Below are positions 45,900-53,582 of a DNA stretch of 64,000 bases, one piece after another. Position numbers and translations under genes: made by a program. The first letter of the stretch is position 1. Each line of letters starts with the position of its first letter. The notes under the pieces were generated by a model. It did no database searches. It was not told the DNA's origin and saw only the letters and a list, made by a program, of their open reading frames with translations. The DNA is from an uncultured Bacillota bacterium (GTDB lineage: Bacteria > Bacillota_I > Bacilli_A > RFN20 > CAG-288): NCBI GenBank assembly GCA_949284445.1, contig CASDVP010000003.1, forward strand, positions 62,001 to 126,000, read 5' to 3'.

Positions 45900-47774
45900 A
45901 TGAAAGGAAAGAATAGGTTGAGCCTACTTATCTTAGCTCTTGGCTCGATAAGTATTTTAGCAAGTTGTAGTGAGACTTCCTTCTCCCTCCCATCTTATGA
46001 GCAGGGCGAAGATTTGACATGGGATGATATCCATGATCCCAATCGACCAGATGGCGATTTTGATTATGATGATGACTATGTTCCAGTCGATCCACCTGAG
46101 ATTATTCGTGAAGAGACGCCCGAACTCGATCCCGCGTATGAAGCAGGTTCAAAAACATCCGTCACCAGAATGGAAGCTGAGAATGCCTATGTCGATTTTG
46201 TCGGGTCAAACGCTTCCGCATGGAGAAATGTTTTCAGTGATGTCGATAAACTCGCCTTTGATTTCAGGCTTAGCAATAAACTCTGCACTCGAAATTTGAA
46301 CGATTCTTGGCAGGGTGGTACATCGATAAACTTTGATTTCAATTCTAGTGAATCATATCTAGTCAAAGTAAAAGCATTGATTTCTACTCATGATAAGAAA
46401 ACCGATCCATATGTCCCTGGATCTAATTTCAAAGTTAAATCTGAAGGAAAAAATGAAAAAGGTGAAGAGCTCTATTCTTATGCGGATTTATCTGAGATTT
46501 CGATCCCACGCTCAGAAAGCAAAGAATTAGTATCTGGTGGAGAGGTTAATAGCGATTATTTCTATTTTGCAGAAATCGAATTTTATGCAGCTATTTACAA
46601 AGGTGATACCACGATAAAATTTGAATTCGACGGAGGTGGAAAAGGCTGTAACTTAGACTATATCGAAATTGAAACATCTGCCGAAATAACCGGCTTTGAT
46701 AATGACTATTATCAAGATGGCGATAAAGTCACTAGCCTTGATGGTAAAACTTCTGAATGGTATGTCTCACAAGCTCCGACTGAAACTGAAGCTGGTACAT
46801 TCACAGCCCAAAAATATATCGAAGGTGAATGGCATACCTACACTTATGGATTACCAGCATTATTAGATGAAGAAGGTGATCTAGTCGAAGGTTATACAAA
46901 AGGAAATGATGGCTCCTATTCGTTCGACTTTAAGAATGACAAAGTCACTTTCACACCTGGTGAAGCCTTGACTTCTACTCTCACCATCAGTGATGATTCC
47001 ATCGTCAAATTTGCTGGTGGAGCAACTTCGATCAAGAAAGAAGTCGGTAAACCTATCGAACTCACAGATTTTGAGCTTCCAGATGGAAAAGGAATAGGTG
47101 TGATAGTAGCTTATGATCAATTAGGGCATGACTTAGGCGCGATCACCTTATCTTCTTGGACAGTGCCAAGCTATGGTGTCACTTTAGAAGTCAGAACTCT
47201 GATCCCTGAAGGCTATACACAATATAACGCAGGCGATGAACAATTTAGCAGATTACCTAATCCTGTCTATGGTGGAGCAATCAAGGCTAATTTCTCAATC
47301 TCTTCTTCTTATGACACCTTCATTCACGGTACTGATGCAGATGAAGGATTATATGGTAGCGTGGTCTCCTATAATGGAACCCTCAATCCTAGAGGTATTC
47401 CATTACCAACAGACTCAAATCCAAATCCGACAGAAGCTGATACTCAATTTAGACTCGCGACTCATATCGGTAAAAGTGATGATGATAAACCTATCGTTTT
47501 AAATAAAGAGCATTCATTCATTTATTACTTAGAAAACTTTGGAGATACTAGAATGCATCTCAGACTGAATGTCGTCAATGCTAGCAATTCCATTGAACCT
47601 GATGATCCAGGAGTTGATATCGACTTAGACCCAGGTGAAGCTCTCACAGCGGTTGTCAACATCAAATTCACATTAGGTAGTAGCAATCGAAACACCATGG
47701 CTTTATTCACTGTCTTAGAAGATATTGAAAATATGAAATTAGGCATCGCGTTTATCGCTAAACTAGGTGCATGA
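45900..47774 (+). CDS. Carbohydrate-binding-type surface lipoprotein
   Basis: A 624-residue lipoprotein: lipobox LASC (Cys23), acidic Asp/Pro linker, a CBM6/35-like domain (~90-260) opening with VTRMEAENA and ending CNLDYIEIETSAEITGF, a small PTETEAGT...LPAL module (~290-330), a beta domain (~360-450), and the C-terminal module (~460-624) ending in MKLGIAFIAKLGA. The first two domains are shared with the lipoprotein at 15764, the last with the fucosidase and the protein at 56198. RBS: AGGAG and AAAGGAAA before the ATG. First gene of an operon with a small membrane protein and the second reversed GH3. Probable role: glycan capture for that enzyme (inference). Confidence 0.82.
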   Translation: MKGKNRLSLLILALGSISILASCSETSFSLPSYEQGEDLTWDDIHDPNRPDGDFDYDDDYVPVDPPEIIREETPELDPAYEAGSKTSVTRMEAENAYVDFVGSNASAWRNVFSDVDKLAFDFRLSNKLCTRNLNDSWQGGTSINFDFNSSESYLVKVKALISTHDKKTDPYVPGSNFKVKSEGKNEKGEELYSYADLSEISIPRSESKELVSGGEVNSDYFYFAEIEFYAAIYKGDTTIKFEFDGGGKGCNLDYIEIETSAEITGFDNDYYQDGDKVTSLDGKTSEWYVSQAPTETEAGTFTAQKYIEGEWHTYTYGLPALLDEEGDLVEGYTKGNDGSYSFDFKNDKVTFTPGEALTSTLTISDDSIVKFAGGATSIKKEVGKPIELTDFELPDGKGIGVIVAYDQLGHDLGAITLSSWTVPSYGVTLEVRTLIPEGYTQYNAGDEQFSRLPNPVYGGAIKANFSISSSYDTFIHGTDADEGLYGSVVSYNGTLNPRGIPLPTDSNPNPTEADTQFRLATHIGKSDDDKPIVLNKEHSFIYYLENFGDTRMHLRLNVVNASNSIEPDDPGVDIDLDPGEALTAVVNIKFTLGSSNRNTMALFTVLEDIENMKLGIAFIAKLGA

Positions 47775-47785
47775 GGGTGATGAAT

Positions 47786-48229
47786 ATGGTAAATGAATTA
47801 TTGAACTTAGTAAAAAACTATTTTAAGAATAGAACTTTGGCATTCTATTTTTCACTCGGCGTCGCTTTATTAACTTTGATCACTGGAATCGTTTATGCAG
47901 CCACCATCTTACCATTGGATGATAGAGCTTCTGTATTTCCGATAGTCATGCTGATCATAGGTGCATTACTTGTACCGATATTTGCCCTTTTTAGACTCAC
48001 TAGAATCGGTTTAGGCTGCATGTCATTATTAACATTCTTTGCCTTCATTTTATATCTGATCAGCATTTATGAATATCCGATCGAACAAGCCATGAACGTC
48101 TCTAACATTTGGGAAATAACTGGCATGACTAACATCATTGTTGTAGCTGTTATGATGTTCATCTTTTTCATAGCTTCAAATGTTTTAGCTTACATCAAAC
48201 AAGAAAAAATAGTTTTGGAGGACAAATAA
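47786..48229 (+). CDS. Small four-helix membrane protein inside GH3 operon 2
   Basis: A 147-residue protein from the ATG at 47786; GAGGGTGA at 47773-47780 is well spaced for it, while the in-frame ATGs at 47771 and 47780 are too close. Four membrane helices (about residues 20-40, 50-70, 75-95 and 110-135 of the chosen frame), short loops, basic C-terminus. No recognised family. It begins only 11 bases after the lipoprotein stop, and its TAA overlaps the ATG of the GH3 gene by one base (TAATG), so it is locked into this operon. It has no counterpart in GH3 operon 1. It may interact with the two membrane helices of the GH3 enzyme (inference). Confidence 0.75.
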   Translation: MVNELLNLVKNYFKNRTLAFYFSLGVALLTLITGIVYAATILPLDDRASVFPIVMLIIGALLVPIFALFRLTRIGLGCMSLLTFFAFILYLISIYEYPIEQAMNVSNIWEITGMTNIIVVAVMMFIFFIASNVLAYIKQEKIVLEDK

Positions 48230-51200
48230 TGATTAGAAAAATATTATTTAAGACATCATTAATATTATTTAATGTCTCGGCGATTCTGTTTGGATTTACA
48301 ACATTATTTGATAATGTCAGCCGCAATGGTGAAGTACAAGATGTTTTAGATTCCTTCCTAGGTGCTGGAAAGCAATATACAATCAACACTGGAAAACCTC
48401 CTGTCTATTATAAAAGCTGGTATCAAGGCATCGATGATCTGATGGCCGGAAATGGGAACTACGCTGCCGCTGCTGAAGCTGAAGGCGCTGTTCTTCTCAA
48501 GAATGAAAATGATGCTTTGCCTTTAAATAAAGAGACAGATAAGATTTCTTTGTTTGGTGTCAACGCTTATCAACCAGTCTACAGCCTCCTCGGCGCTGGT
48601 AAAGTGCAAATCGATGAAGATAAAAAACAAACCTTCGGACCCGAATTAGAAAAAGAGGGTTTCACCTTGAATAAGGAGCTCTCTTCATGGTATGAATCAC
48701 ACACCGAATATTATCGCGAATACAAAGATACAAATTTCATCAACTTCAGTATCAACGGTGCTAGTTGGGATGAGATCACTACTGATAGCAAACTAAACGA
48801 TGAATATAACACTGCTATCTATGTCCTCGGAAGAGTCGGTAATGAAGGTGTCGATTTACCACCATATACCACTGATAAAGGTGGAACTTCTGGTCTGACT
48901 AACGGCGATTATTTAAAATTGACCTCGAAAGAAATCAGTGTTTTAGAAGAATTAAAAAAAGCAAAAGATAACCACATTTTTGACAAGATCATCGTCTTAG
49001 TCAATTCAGCTAACCCGATTCAAGAACCAGACTTCTTAGACAAAGAAGAATTCGGAATAGATGCCGCTTTATGGGTTGGTTTACCAGGAAGCAATGGTAT
49101 CCCAGGCATCTGCAATCTCTTATCTGGAGATTCTACTCCTTCAGGTAGATTATCTGACACTTGGTATACCCATCGCGAAGCTAATCCTACTTACAACAAT
49201 TTTGGTAACTTTAATAATGGAAATTCATACGTCTTATATCAAGAAGGAATGTATATCGGTTATAAATATTCTGAAACCAGATATGAAGATTACGTTCTCA
49301 ATAATCAAAACGCTGGAACTTACAATTATGATGAAAACGTGAATTATCCTTTCGGATATGGATTATCATATACGACTTTCGAACAAAAGCTTATCTCAGT
49401 GGTAGCTGATCCTGATCCCGTCAAGAATTATTATTCCGGCGGTGTCATGGCTTCTAATAGCAAGACTTATCACGGAAATCGCGGTGAAAAGCGTCCTGAT
49501 GATGAATTGAGAGCGACTGGTGATAAACTTGGTGATAACGATGATCTGATCGTTAATGTCGAAGTCACTAACACCGGAGAAAAAGCTGGTAAAGAAGTAG
49601 TGCAAGTCTATCTGCAACAACCATATACTGAAGAGAACAAGACCAATCAAGTTGAAAAGCCAGCTGTCGAATTAGTCGGTTTTGCTAAGACTAGCAAACT
49701 TGAACCTGGTACATCTGAAACAGTTCAAGTCAAAATCGACGCGAATAAATTATTTGCCTCATATGATATCACCCAAAATGACTACATTTTGGATGAAGGA
49801 AAATATTATTTAACGGTCGCCAATAACGCCCATGATGCCGTCAATAATATCTTGGCAAAGAGAGGCATTTCACCTGCTGATCATCCTAATATGGATGAAG
49901 AAGGAGATGAAGCATTAGTAAAAGATATCGATATATCCAAAGAAAGATCTGAATCCTACAAATATTGGACTTTAGGTGAAGAAGATGTCACCAATCTCTT
50001 CGATCACGCCGATCCTAATAAAGTTGATCCTAACGGAAATAAGATCAACTTCATGTCCAGAAGCAATTGGACGGGAACTGTCAGCAGCACTCATCAAAGA
50101 GTTGATAAAACCGATGCTAGAGAAGAAGGAAGATCCTTTGACGATGGAAAGAACTATGACAACTGGGAAGAAAACTATCCATATTATGAGAAGGAAGATC
50201 CCACCTTTGGAAGAGAGTTAGATGAACCGTTGATGCTGATCGATATGAAAGGCATCGAATATGATCCTAGCCGTGGTGCGACTGATGAAGATATTCAAAA
50301 ATGGAGCGACTTCTTAGATCAACTCACCTGGGATGAGATGGTCAAACTGACTGGAAGCGGCAGAAGATTGACAGAAGCTATTGATTCAATCGCTAAACCA
50401 TTAACTAACGATTTAAATGCTTCTAATGGTCTTAACTGGAGATTCAATCCCACTATCGATAGCAAAGGAAATAATGGAACAATCGGTTTAGGCGCAGCAT
50501 TCGATCCTAATAACAGAAATAGATATCCGACCGGTTATCCTTGTGAAGGTATCATCGCTTCCACCTTTAATATTGATTTAGCTCATATCATCGGTCAAGC
50601 TATAGGCGAAGATGCTTTATGGGCAGGCGCTAGTGGATTATATGGTTTCGGCTTAAATCTACATCGCAATCCCTATCATGGAAGAGCTGGTGAGTATTAT
50701 TCAGAAGATCCGTTCTTGACCGGTGTGATTGCCGGTTATGAATCTCTCGGCGCTCAAGAAAAAGGTTTGTATGTCTACAATAAGCACTTCGTCTTAAACG
50801 ACCAAGAAGTGAACAGATCCTCTTATGCCTCTTGGATAACTGAGCAAGCTCTCAGACAAGAGCACTTGAGACCATTTGAAATCGCCTTAGAGATTTCAGA
50901 TGCTATGTGCGTGATGACAGGTTTCAATAGAATCGGCACTTATTGGACCGGAAACGATTATAACTTGATGACTAGATGGCTCAGAGGTGAAGCTGGTATG
51001 GCTGGCTTTGCTGTCACTGACTGGTACAAGAGCTCAGGTATGAATATGACTAATGGCCACTTAGCCGGAAATGATTTACCAGATGGTGATGCTACTAGCA
51101 CCTTCAAAGATAAAGGACCTGGCACTGGAAACGAATATTTCACTCAAGCTACAAGAATTTCAGCTATGAGAATCCTTTATACAGTCGCCAATTCTAATGC

Positions 51201-51381
51201 GATGAACTTCATCGGTGAAGACACGATCATCTACACGATAGATCCTGCTTGGTGGCAAGGTAGAGATATCTTAGTGACCACCATGGAAGCTGTCTTTATC
51301 GCTTTCAGCTGTTGCTTAGTCGGAACTAGCGCTTGGATGATCACCGCTGAAATCTTAAATCGAAAACGTCAAAATAAATAA
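48229..51381 (+). CDS. Second membrane-tethered GH3 glycosidase with reversed domain order
   Basis: A 1050-residue paralogue of the enzyme at 17473. N-terminal membrane helix (~8-30), then the GH3 C-terminal-type domain (from EAEGAVLLKNENDALPL, with VGNEGVDLPP holding the probable acid/base Glu), a fibronectin-III-like domain (KEVVQVYLQQPY), the GH3 barrel with YNKHFVLND and nucleophile Asp931 in VTDWY, and a C-terminal membrane helix (~1010-1035). GGAGG lies 8 bases before the ATG. Many barrel motifs (NLHRNPYHGR..EYYSEDP) are intact, so it should be active. Substrate may differ from its paralogue, since several loops differ in length. Co-transcribed with lipoprotein and membrane protein upstream. 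Confidence 0.9.
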   Translation: MIRKILFKTSLILFNVSAILFGFTTLFDNVSRNGEVQDVLDSFLGAGKQYTINTGKPPVYYKSWYQGIDDLMAGNGNYAAAAEAEGAVLLKNENDALPLNKETDKISLFGVNAYQPVYSLLGAGKVQIDEDKKQTFGPELEKEGFTLNKELSSWYESHTEYYREYKDTNFINFSINGASWDEITTDSKLNDEYNTAIYVLGRVGNEGVDLPPYTTDKGGTSGLTNGDYLKLTSKEISVLEELKKAKDNHIFDKIIVLVNSANPIQEPDFLDKEEFGIDAALWVGLPGSNGIPGICNLLSGDSTPSGRLSDTWYTHREANPTYNNFGNFNNGNSYVLYQEGMYIGYKYSETRYEDYVLNNQNAGTYNYDENVNYPFGYGLSYTTFEQKLISVVADPDPVKNYYSGGVMASNSKTYHGNRGEKRPDDELRATGDKLGDNDDLIVNVEVTNTGEKAGKEVVQVYLQQPYTEENKTNQVEKPAVELVGFAKTSKLEPGTSETVQVKIDANKLFASYDITQNDYILDEGKYYLTVANNAHDAVNNILAKRGISPADHPNMDEEGDEALVKDIDISKERSESYKYWTLGEEDVTNLFDHADPNKVDPNGNKINFMSRSNWTGTVSSTHQRVDKTDAREEGRSFDDGKNYDNWEENYPYYEKEDPTFGRELDEPLMLIDMKGIEYDPSRGATDEDIQKWSDFLDQLTWDEMVKLTGSGRRLTEAIDSIAKPLTNDLNASNGLNWRFNPTIDSKGNNGTIGLGAAFDPNNRNRYPTGYPCEGIIASTFNIDLAHIIGQAIGEDALWAGASGLYGFGLNLHRNPYHGRAGEYYSEDPFLTGVIAGYESLGAQEKGLYVYNKHFVLNDQEVNRSSYASWITEQALRQEHLRPFEIALEISDAMCVMTGFNRIGTYWTGNDYNLMTRWLRGEAGMAGFAVTDWYKSSGMNMTNGHLAGNDLPDGDATSTFKDKGPGTGNEYFTQATRISAMRILYTVANSNAMNFIGEDTIIYTIDPAWWQGRDILVTTMEAVFIAFSCCLVGTSAWMITAEILNRKRQNK

Positions 51382-51402
51382 CAAGAACTGACAAGATCAA
51401 AG

Positions 51403-51449
51403 AAGCTGCAATTGAATCTCAGACTTAAGTCATGATTTAGTTGCAGCTT
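51403..51449 (+). terminator. Terminator of GH3 operon 2
   Basis: AAGCTGCAA (51403-51411) pairs with TTGCAGCTT (51441-51449), extended inward with mismatches, then TTTAAAA. The T tract is short. The remaining sequence up to 51609 carries TATAAT at 51548-51553 (TTGTAT 18 bases upstream), the likely promoter of the next gene. Confidence 0.6.
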
Positions 51450-51609
51450 TTAAAATGTCGAAATAAAAGTGCAAGAAAAAAGGAAAAAAATTGAATGAAA
51501 GCACTAAGAAAAACTTTTTTTGCTTGTATATTAAAGATATATATATTTATAATAACGAAGTGGTGCTTCCTTTTATGATGTGAGGAAGAGATTGAAAAGA
51601 GGTAATACT

Positions 51610-52332
51610 ATGGGTAGAGCACATGAAGTCAGAGCTAAAAAAATCGCACAAACCAACGCTGCTAAATCTGCATTATACAATCGTGCCAGTAAAGAAATTT
51701 ATATGGCTGCTAAATCTGGTGTGCCTGATCCCAATGAAAATTTAGCCTTGCGATCCGCTATCGAAAAGTGGAAAGCTCAACACGTCACCAGAGATGTCAT
51801 CGACAGAGCTGTCAACAAAGCTAAGAGTAAGGATTCTGCCGCTTATGTTTCCGGTAGATATGAAGGCTTTGGACCTGCTGGTGTCGCTATCATGGTCGAT
51901 ACTTTGACTGATAATGAAAAAAGAGCTTTTTCAGCTATCAGAGCCGCCTTCAATCATCACGGTGGTAAATTAGGTAATTCCGGATGCGTCTCTTATAATT
52001 TCAGCTTGATGGGCGTCTTAGATTTTGACTCCGATAAGTCCGTCGAAGAGATCGAAGACGATCTCATCTTGAATGATGTCGATGTTAAAAACGTTGATAA
52101 AGTCGATAATTCAGTCGAAGTTCAAGTCGCTTCTGACGCTTTAGAAGCTGCTAAAAACACCATTGAAAAAGACTTTGGTGTCACTGAATTTGATATGAAC
52201 GCTGTCACTTATGTTCCTAATGGTGAATATGTGAGCTTAAGCGATGAAGATAGAGTCAAAGTTCAAAATCTTCTCGATGCGCTCGATGATTTAGAGGATG
52301 TGCAAGCCGTCTATCATAACGCTGATTTATAG
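51610..52332 (+). CDS. YebC/PmpR-family transcriptional regulator (YeeN type)
   Basis: A 240-residue YebC-family protein from the ATG at 51610 (AAAGAGGT upstream); the frame's earlier ATG at 51580 would add ten residues not seen in the family. It begins MGRAHEVRAKK and contains the family's KEIYMAAKSGVPDPNENLAL and GFGPAGVAIMVD stretches, and ends with LDDLEDVQAVYHNAD. Members bind DNA or help ribosomes translate proline-rich stretches. The GRAHEVR start marks the YeeN-like subgroup. Cytoplasmic, single-gene unit with its own terminator. Confidence 0.93.
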   Translation: MGRAHEVRAKKIAQTNAAKSALYNRASKEIYMAAKSGVPDPNENLALRSAIEKWKAQHVTRDVIDRAVNKAKSKDSAAYVSGRYEGFGPAGVAIMVDTLTDNEKRAFSAIRAAFNHHGGKLGNSGCVSYNFSLMGVLDFDSDKSVEEIEDDLILNDVDVKNVDKVDNSVEVQVASDALEAAKNTIEKDFGVTEFDMNAVTYVPNGEYVSLSDEDRVKVQNLLDALDDLEDVQAVYHNADL

Positions 52333-52345
52333 ATTTAAATGACAT

Positions 52346-52370
52346 GGTATGGCTAGGCCATACCTTTTTT
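52346..52370 (+). terminator. Intrinsic terminator after the YebC gene
   Basis: Perfect 8-bp stem GGTATGGC/GCCATACC with loop TAG, followed by six T, 13 bases after the stop codon. An ATG inside this hairpin (52349) can therefore not be a sensible start for the next gene. Confidence 0.93.
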
Positions 52371-52379
52371 GTTTCGATA

Positions 52380-52408
52380 TAGACTTTTATTGGATTTTTC
52401 ATTATACT
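52380..52408 (+). promoter_or_regulatory. Promoter close to the start of the 52421 gene
   Basis: TAGACT (52380-52385), 17-base spacer, TATACT (52403-52408). Twelve bases separate the -10 box from the ATG at 52421, leaving a leader of about 6 bases. Confidence 0.5.
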
Positions 52409-52420
52409 TTCAATGCGCTT

Positions 52421-52852
52421 ATGAAAAAATTAAAAGAAAGATTTTCCCAATTTACAATCCACGATTATCTTCCGATAGTCTGTCTCACCATTTTATTTGC
52501 ATTCGGTCTTTATTTTTCTATCTCGATGTCTATCACTATCGCAAAAGGTTTGACTCTTTTCGGTGATAGCAACACCAGACCATCCGGTGTCGAAACTGAA
52601 GGACCGACGAGTGCAGATATAAGTGTCTTGTCTTTGATTTGGATCCTTGTCGTTCTATCACTTGTAATCTTGATCTATCTGATCTTTTTTAAAAAGCCAG
52701 TCAAAAACAGCGTCACTAAAAAAGAGGTCATCGATAATAAAATTATAGAGATCAAACAGAGCACAACTGATAATACCTCTTTATCAGATGAAGCTTTTTT
52801 GGATTCCTTGTCAAAATTAGAGAATAAAGAAAAGAACAAAGATGATAAATGA
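52421..52852 (+). CDS. Small membrane protein of unknown function
   Basis: A 143-residue protein from the ATG at 52421. The frame is open from an ATG at 52349, but that codon lies in the YebC terminator hairpin, so I prefer 52421. Two membrane helices (about residues 20-45 and 70-93) flank a short Ser/Thr/Gly-rich outside loop; the C-terminal ~50 residues are cytoplasmic, charged and probably helical (KKEVIDNKIIEIKQ, LSKLENKEKNK). No Shine-Dalgarno site is visible. The gene at 52842 begins inside its end, so both are one unit. Not recognised. Confidence 0.65.
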   Translation: MKKLKERFSQFTIHDYLPIVCLTILFAFGLYFSISMSITIAKGLTLFGDSNTRPSGVETEGPTSADISVLSLIWILVVLSLVILIYLIFFKKPVKNSVTKKEVIDNKIIEIKQSTTDNTSLSDEAFLDSLSKLENKEKNKDDK

Positions 52853-53216
52853 TATCATTGATTTAAACCATCTTCAGCAATATGAATTTATCAGATATGA
52901 ACTGAATGATAATAATATCTGTTTCTTTTTAGTGTCCGATGAACACGATCATCATGACGAGGAAGATGAAGATGATTGCTGTCATTTAAACGGGCATTTA
53001 TACAAATTGACCTTTTTAAATATCAGTGATCTAGTCATAACAGGTGAAGATGCTGATAGTTATATTTATACAACCTTTGAAATTAAAGATAAGCATTTGA
53101 CTTTGTCTTTAAAAGGCATCAACTATGCGTCCAAAAATACTGAACTTCACATCAGCTTCAGATTTTTATCACATCAGATTGAAGATTTAGGAACGATCAA
53201 AGAAGCTGATGCTTAA
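52842..53216 (+). CDS. Small acidic protein of unknown function
   Basis: A 124-residue acidic cytoplasmic protein, translationally linked to the gene before it by an 11-base overlap. A stretch at residues 31-48 (SDEHDHHDEEDEDDCCH) is packed with His, Asp, Glu and two Cys and could bind metal; the rest is beta-rich. I know no family with this. A 12-base direct repeat GAAGCTGATGCT spans its stop codon (53203-53214 and 53222-53233). Confidence 0.6.
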   Translation: MINDIIDLNHLQQYEFIRYELNDNNICFFLVSDEHDHHDEEDEDDCCHLNGHLYKLTFLNISDLVITGEDADSYIYTTFEIKDKHLTLSLKGINYASKNTELHISFRFLSHQIEDLGTIKEADA

Positions 53217-53350
53217 ACAGGAAGCTGATGCTATTTATTCATCAATTTTCCGGTCCAATTTTTAATTTTCAGAACCACCAAAATTCTGAAAAAACTCAAT
53301 AACACATAAAAATATCTCCTCATTTTCATCAAATAGGTACCGTTCAATTC

Positions 53351-53364
53351 AGAAAGCGCTTTCA
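53351..53364 (+). promoter_or_regulatory. cre-like palindrome before a lipoprotein gene
   Basis: AGAAAGCGCTTTCA, an almost perfect palindrome (GAAAGCGCTTTC) matching TGWAANCGNTNWCA at 13 of 14 positions in both directions. It is about 190 bases upstream of the transcription start expected from the promoter at 53510, much farther than at 36661 and 45812. Confidence 0.6.
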
Positions 53365-53509
53365 ATATTTAGATAAAGAACTGATACTAGACTAGAAGAT
53401 ATCTAATTTTGTCTTTTTTTATCGCTAAAAAAGGCATTTTTGTTTTTAAAAGCCTGAAATCAGGTCTCTTATATAGAAAAAAGAAAGCATTTTATCCTTC
53501 ACAAGACAA

Positions 53510-53538
53510 TTGATATTTTACTTTTCAATGCTTATAAA
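53510..53538 (+). promoter_or_regulatory. Promoter of the 53583 lipoprotein gene
   Basis: TTGATA (53510-53515), 17-base spacer, TATAAA (53533-53538); the ATG follows at 53583 with GGAGGA 8 bases upstream. Confidence 0.7.
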
Positions 53539-53582
53539 TTGATTATTCCACAAAAGCAAGATGCAAACGGAGGATATTTTTT

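Larger units (their letters stand above)
53217..53582. other. 366-base intergenic region with regulatory sites
   Basis: No coding frame of note. It holds a symmetrical hairpin (stem TTTTCAGAA/TTCTGAAAA near 53267-53292) that may end the previous unit, the cre-like site at 53351, a short CCTG-AAAT-CAGG hairpin near 53452-53463, and a promoter at 53510-53538. Otherwise A/T-rich sequence without visible structure. Confidence 0.6.

Noticed and set aside
52349-52420. ATG at 52349 as start of the small membrane protein
   Set aside because: The codon is inside the perfect terminator hairpin of the YebC gene.
53203-53233. Direct repeat GAAGCTGATGCT as an attachment site
   Set aside because: Only 12 bases, adjacent copies and no integrase or mobile gene nearby; likely slippage.
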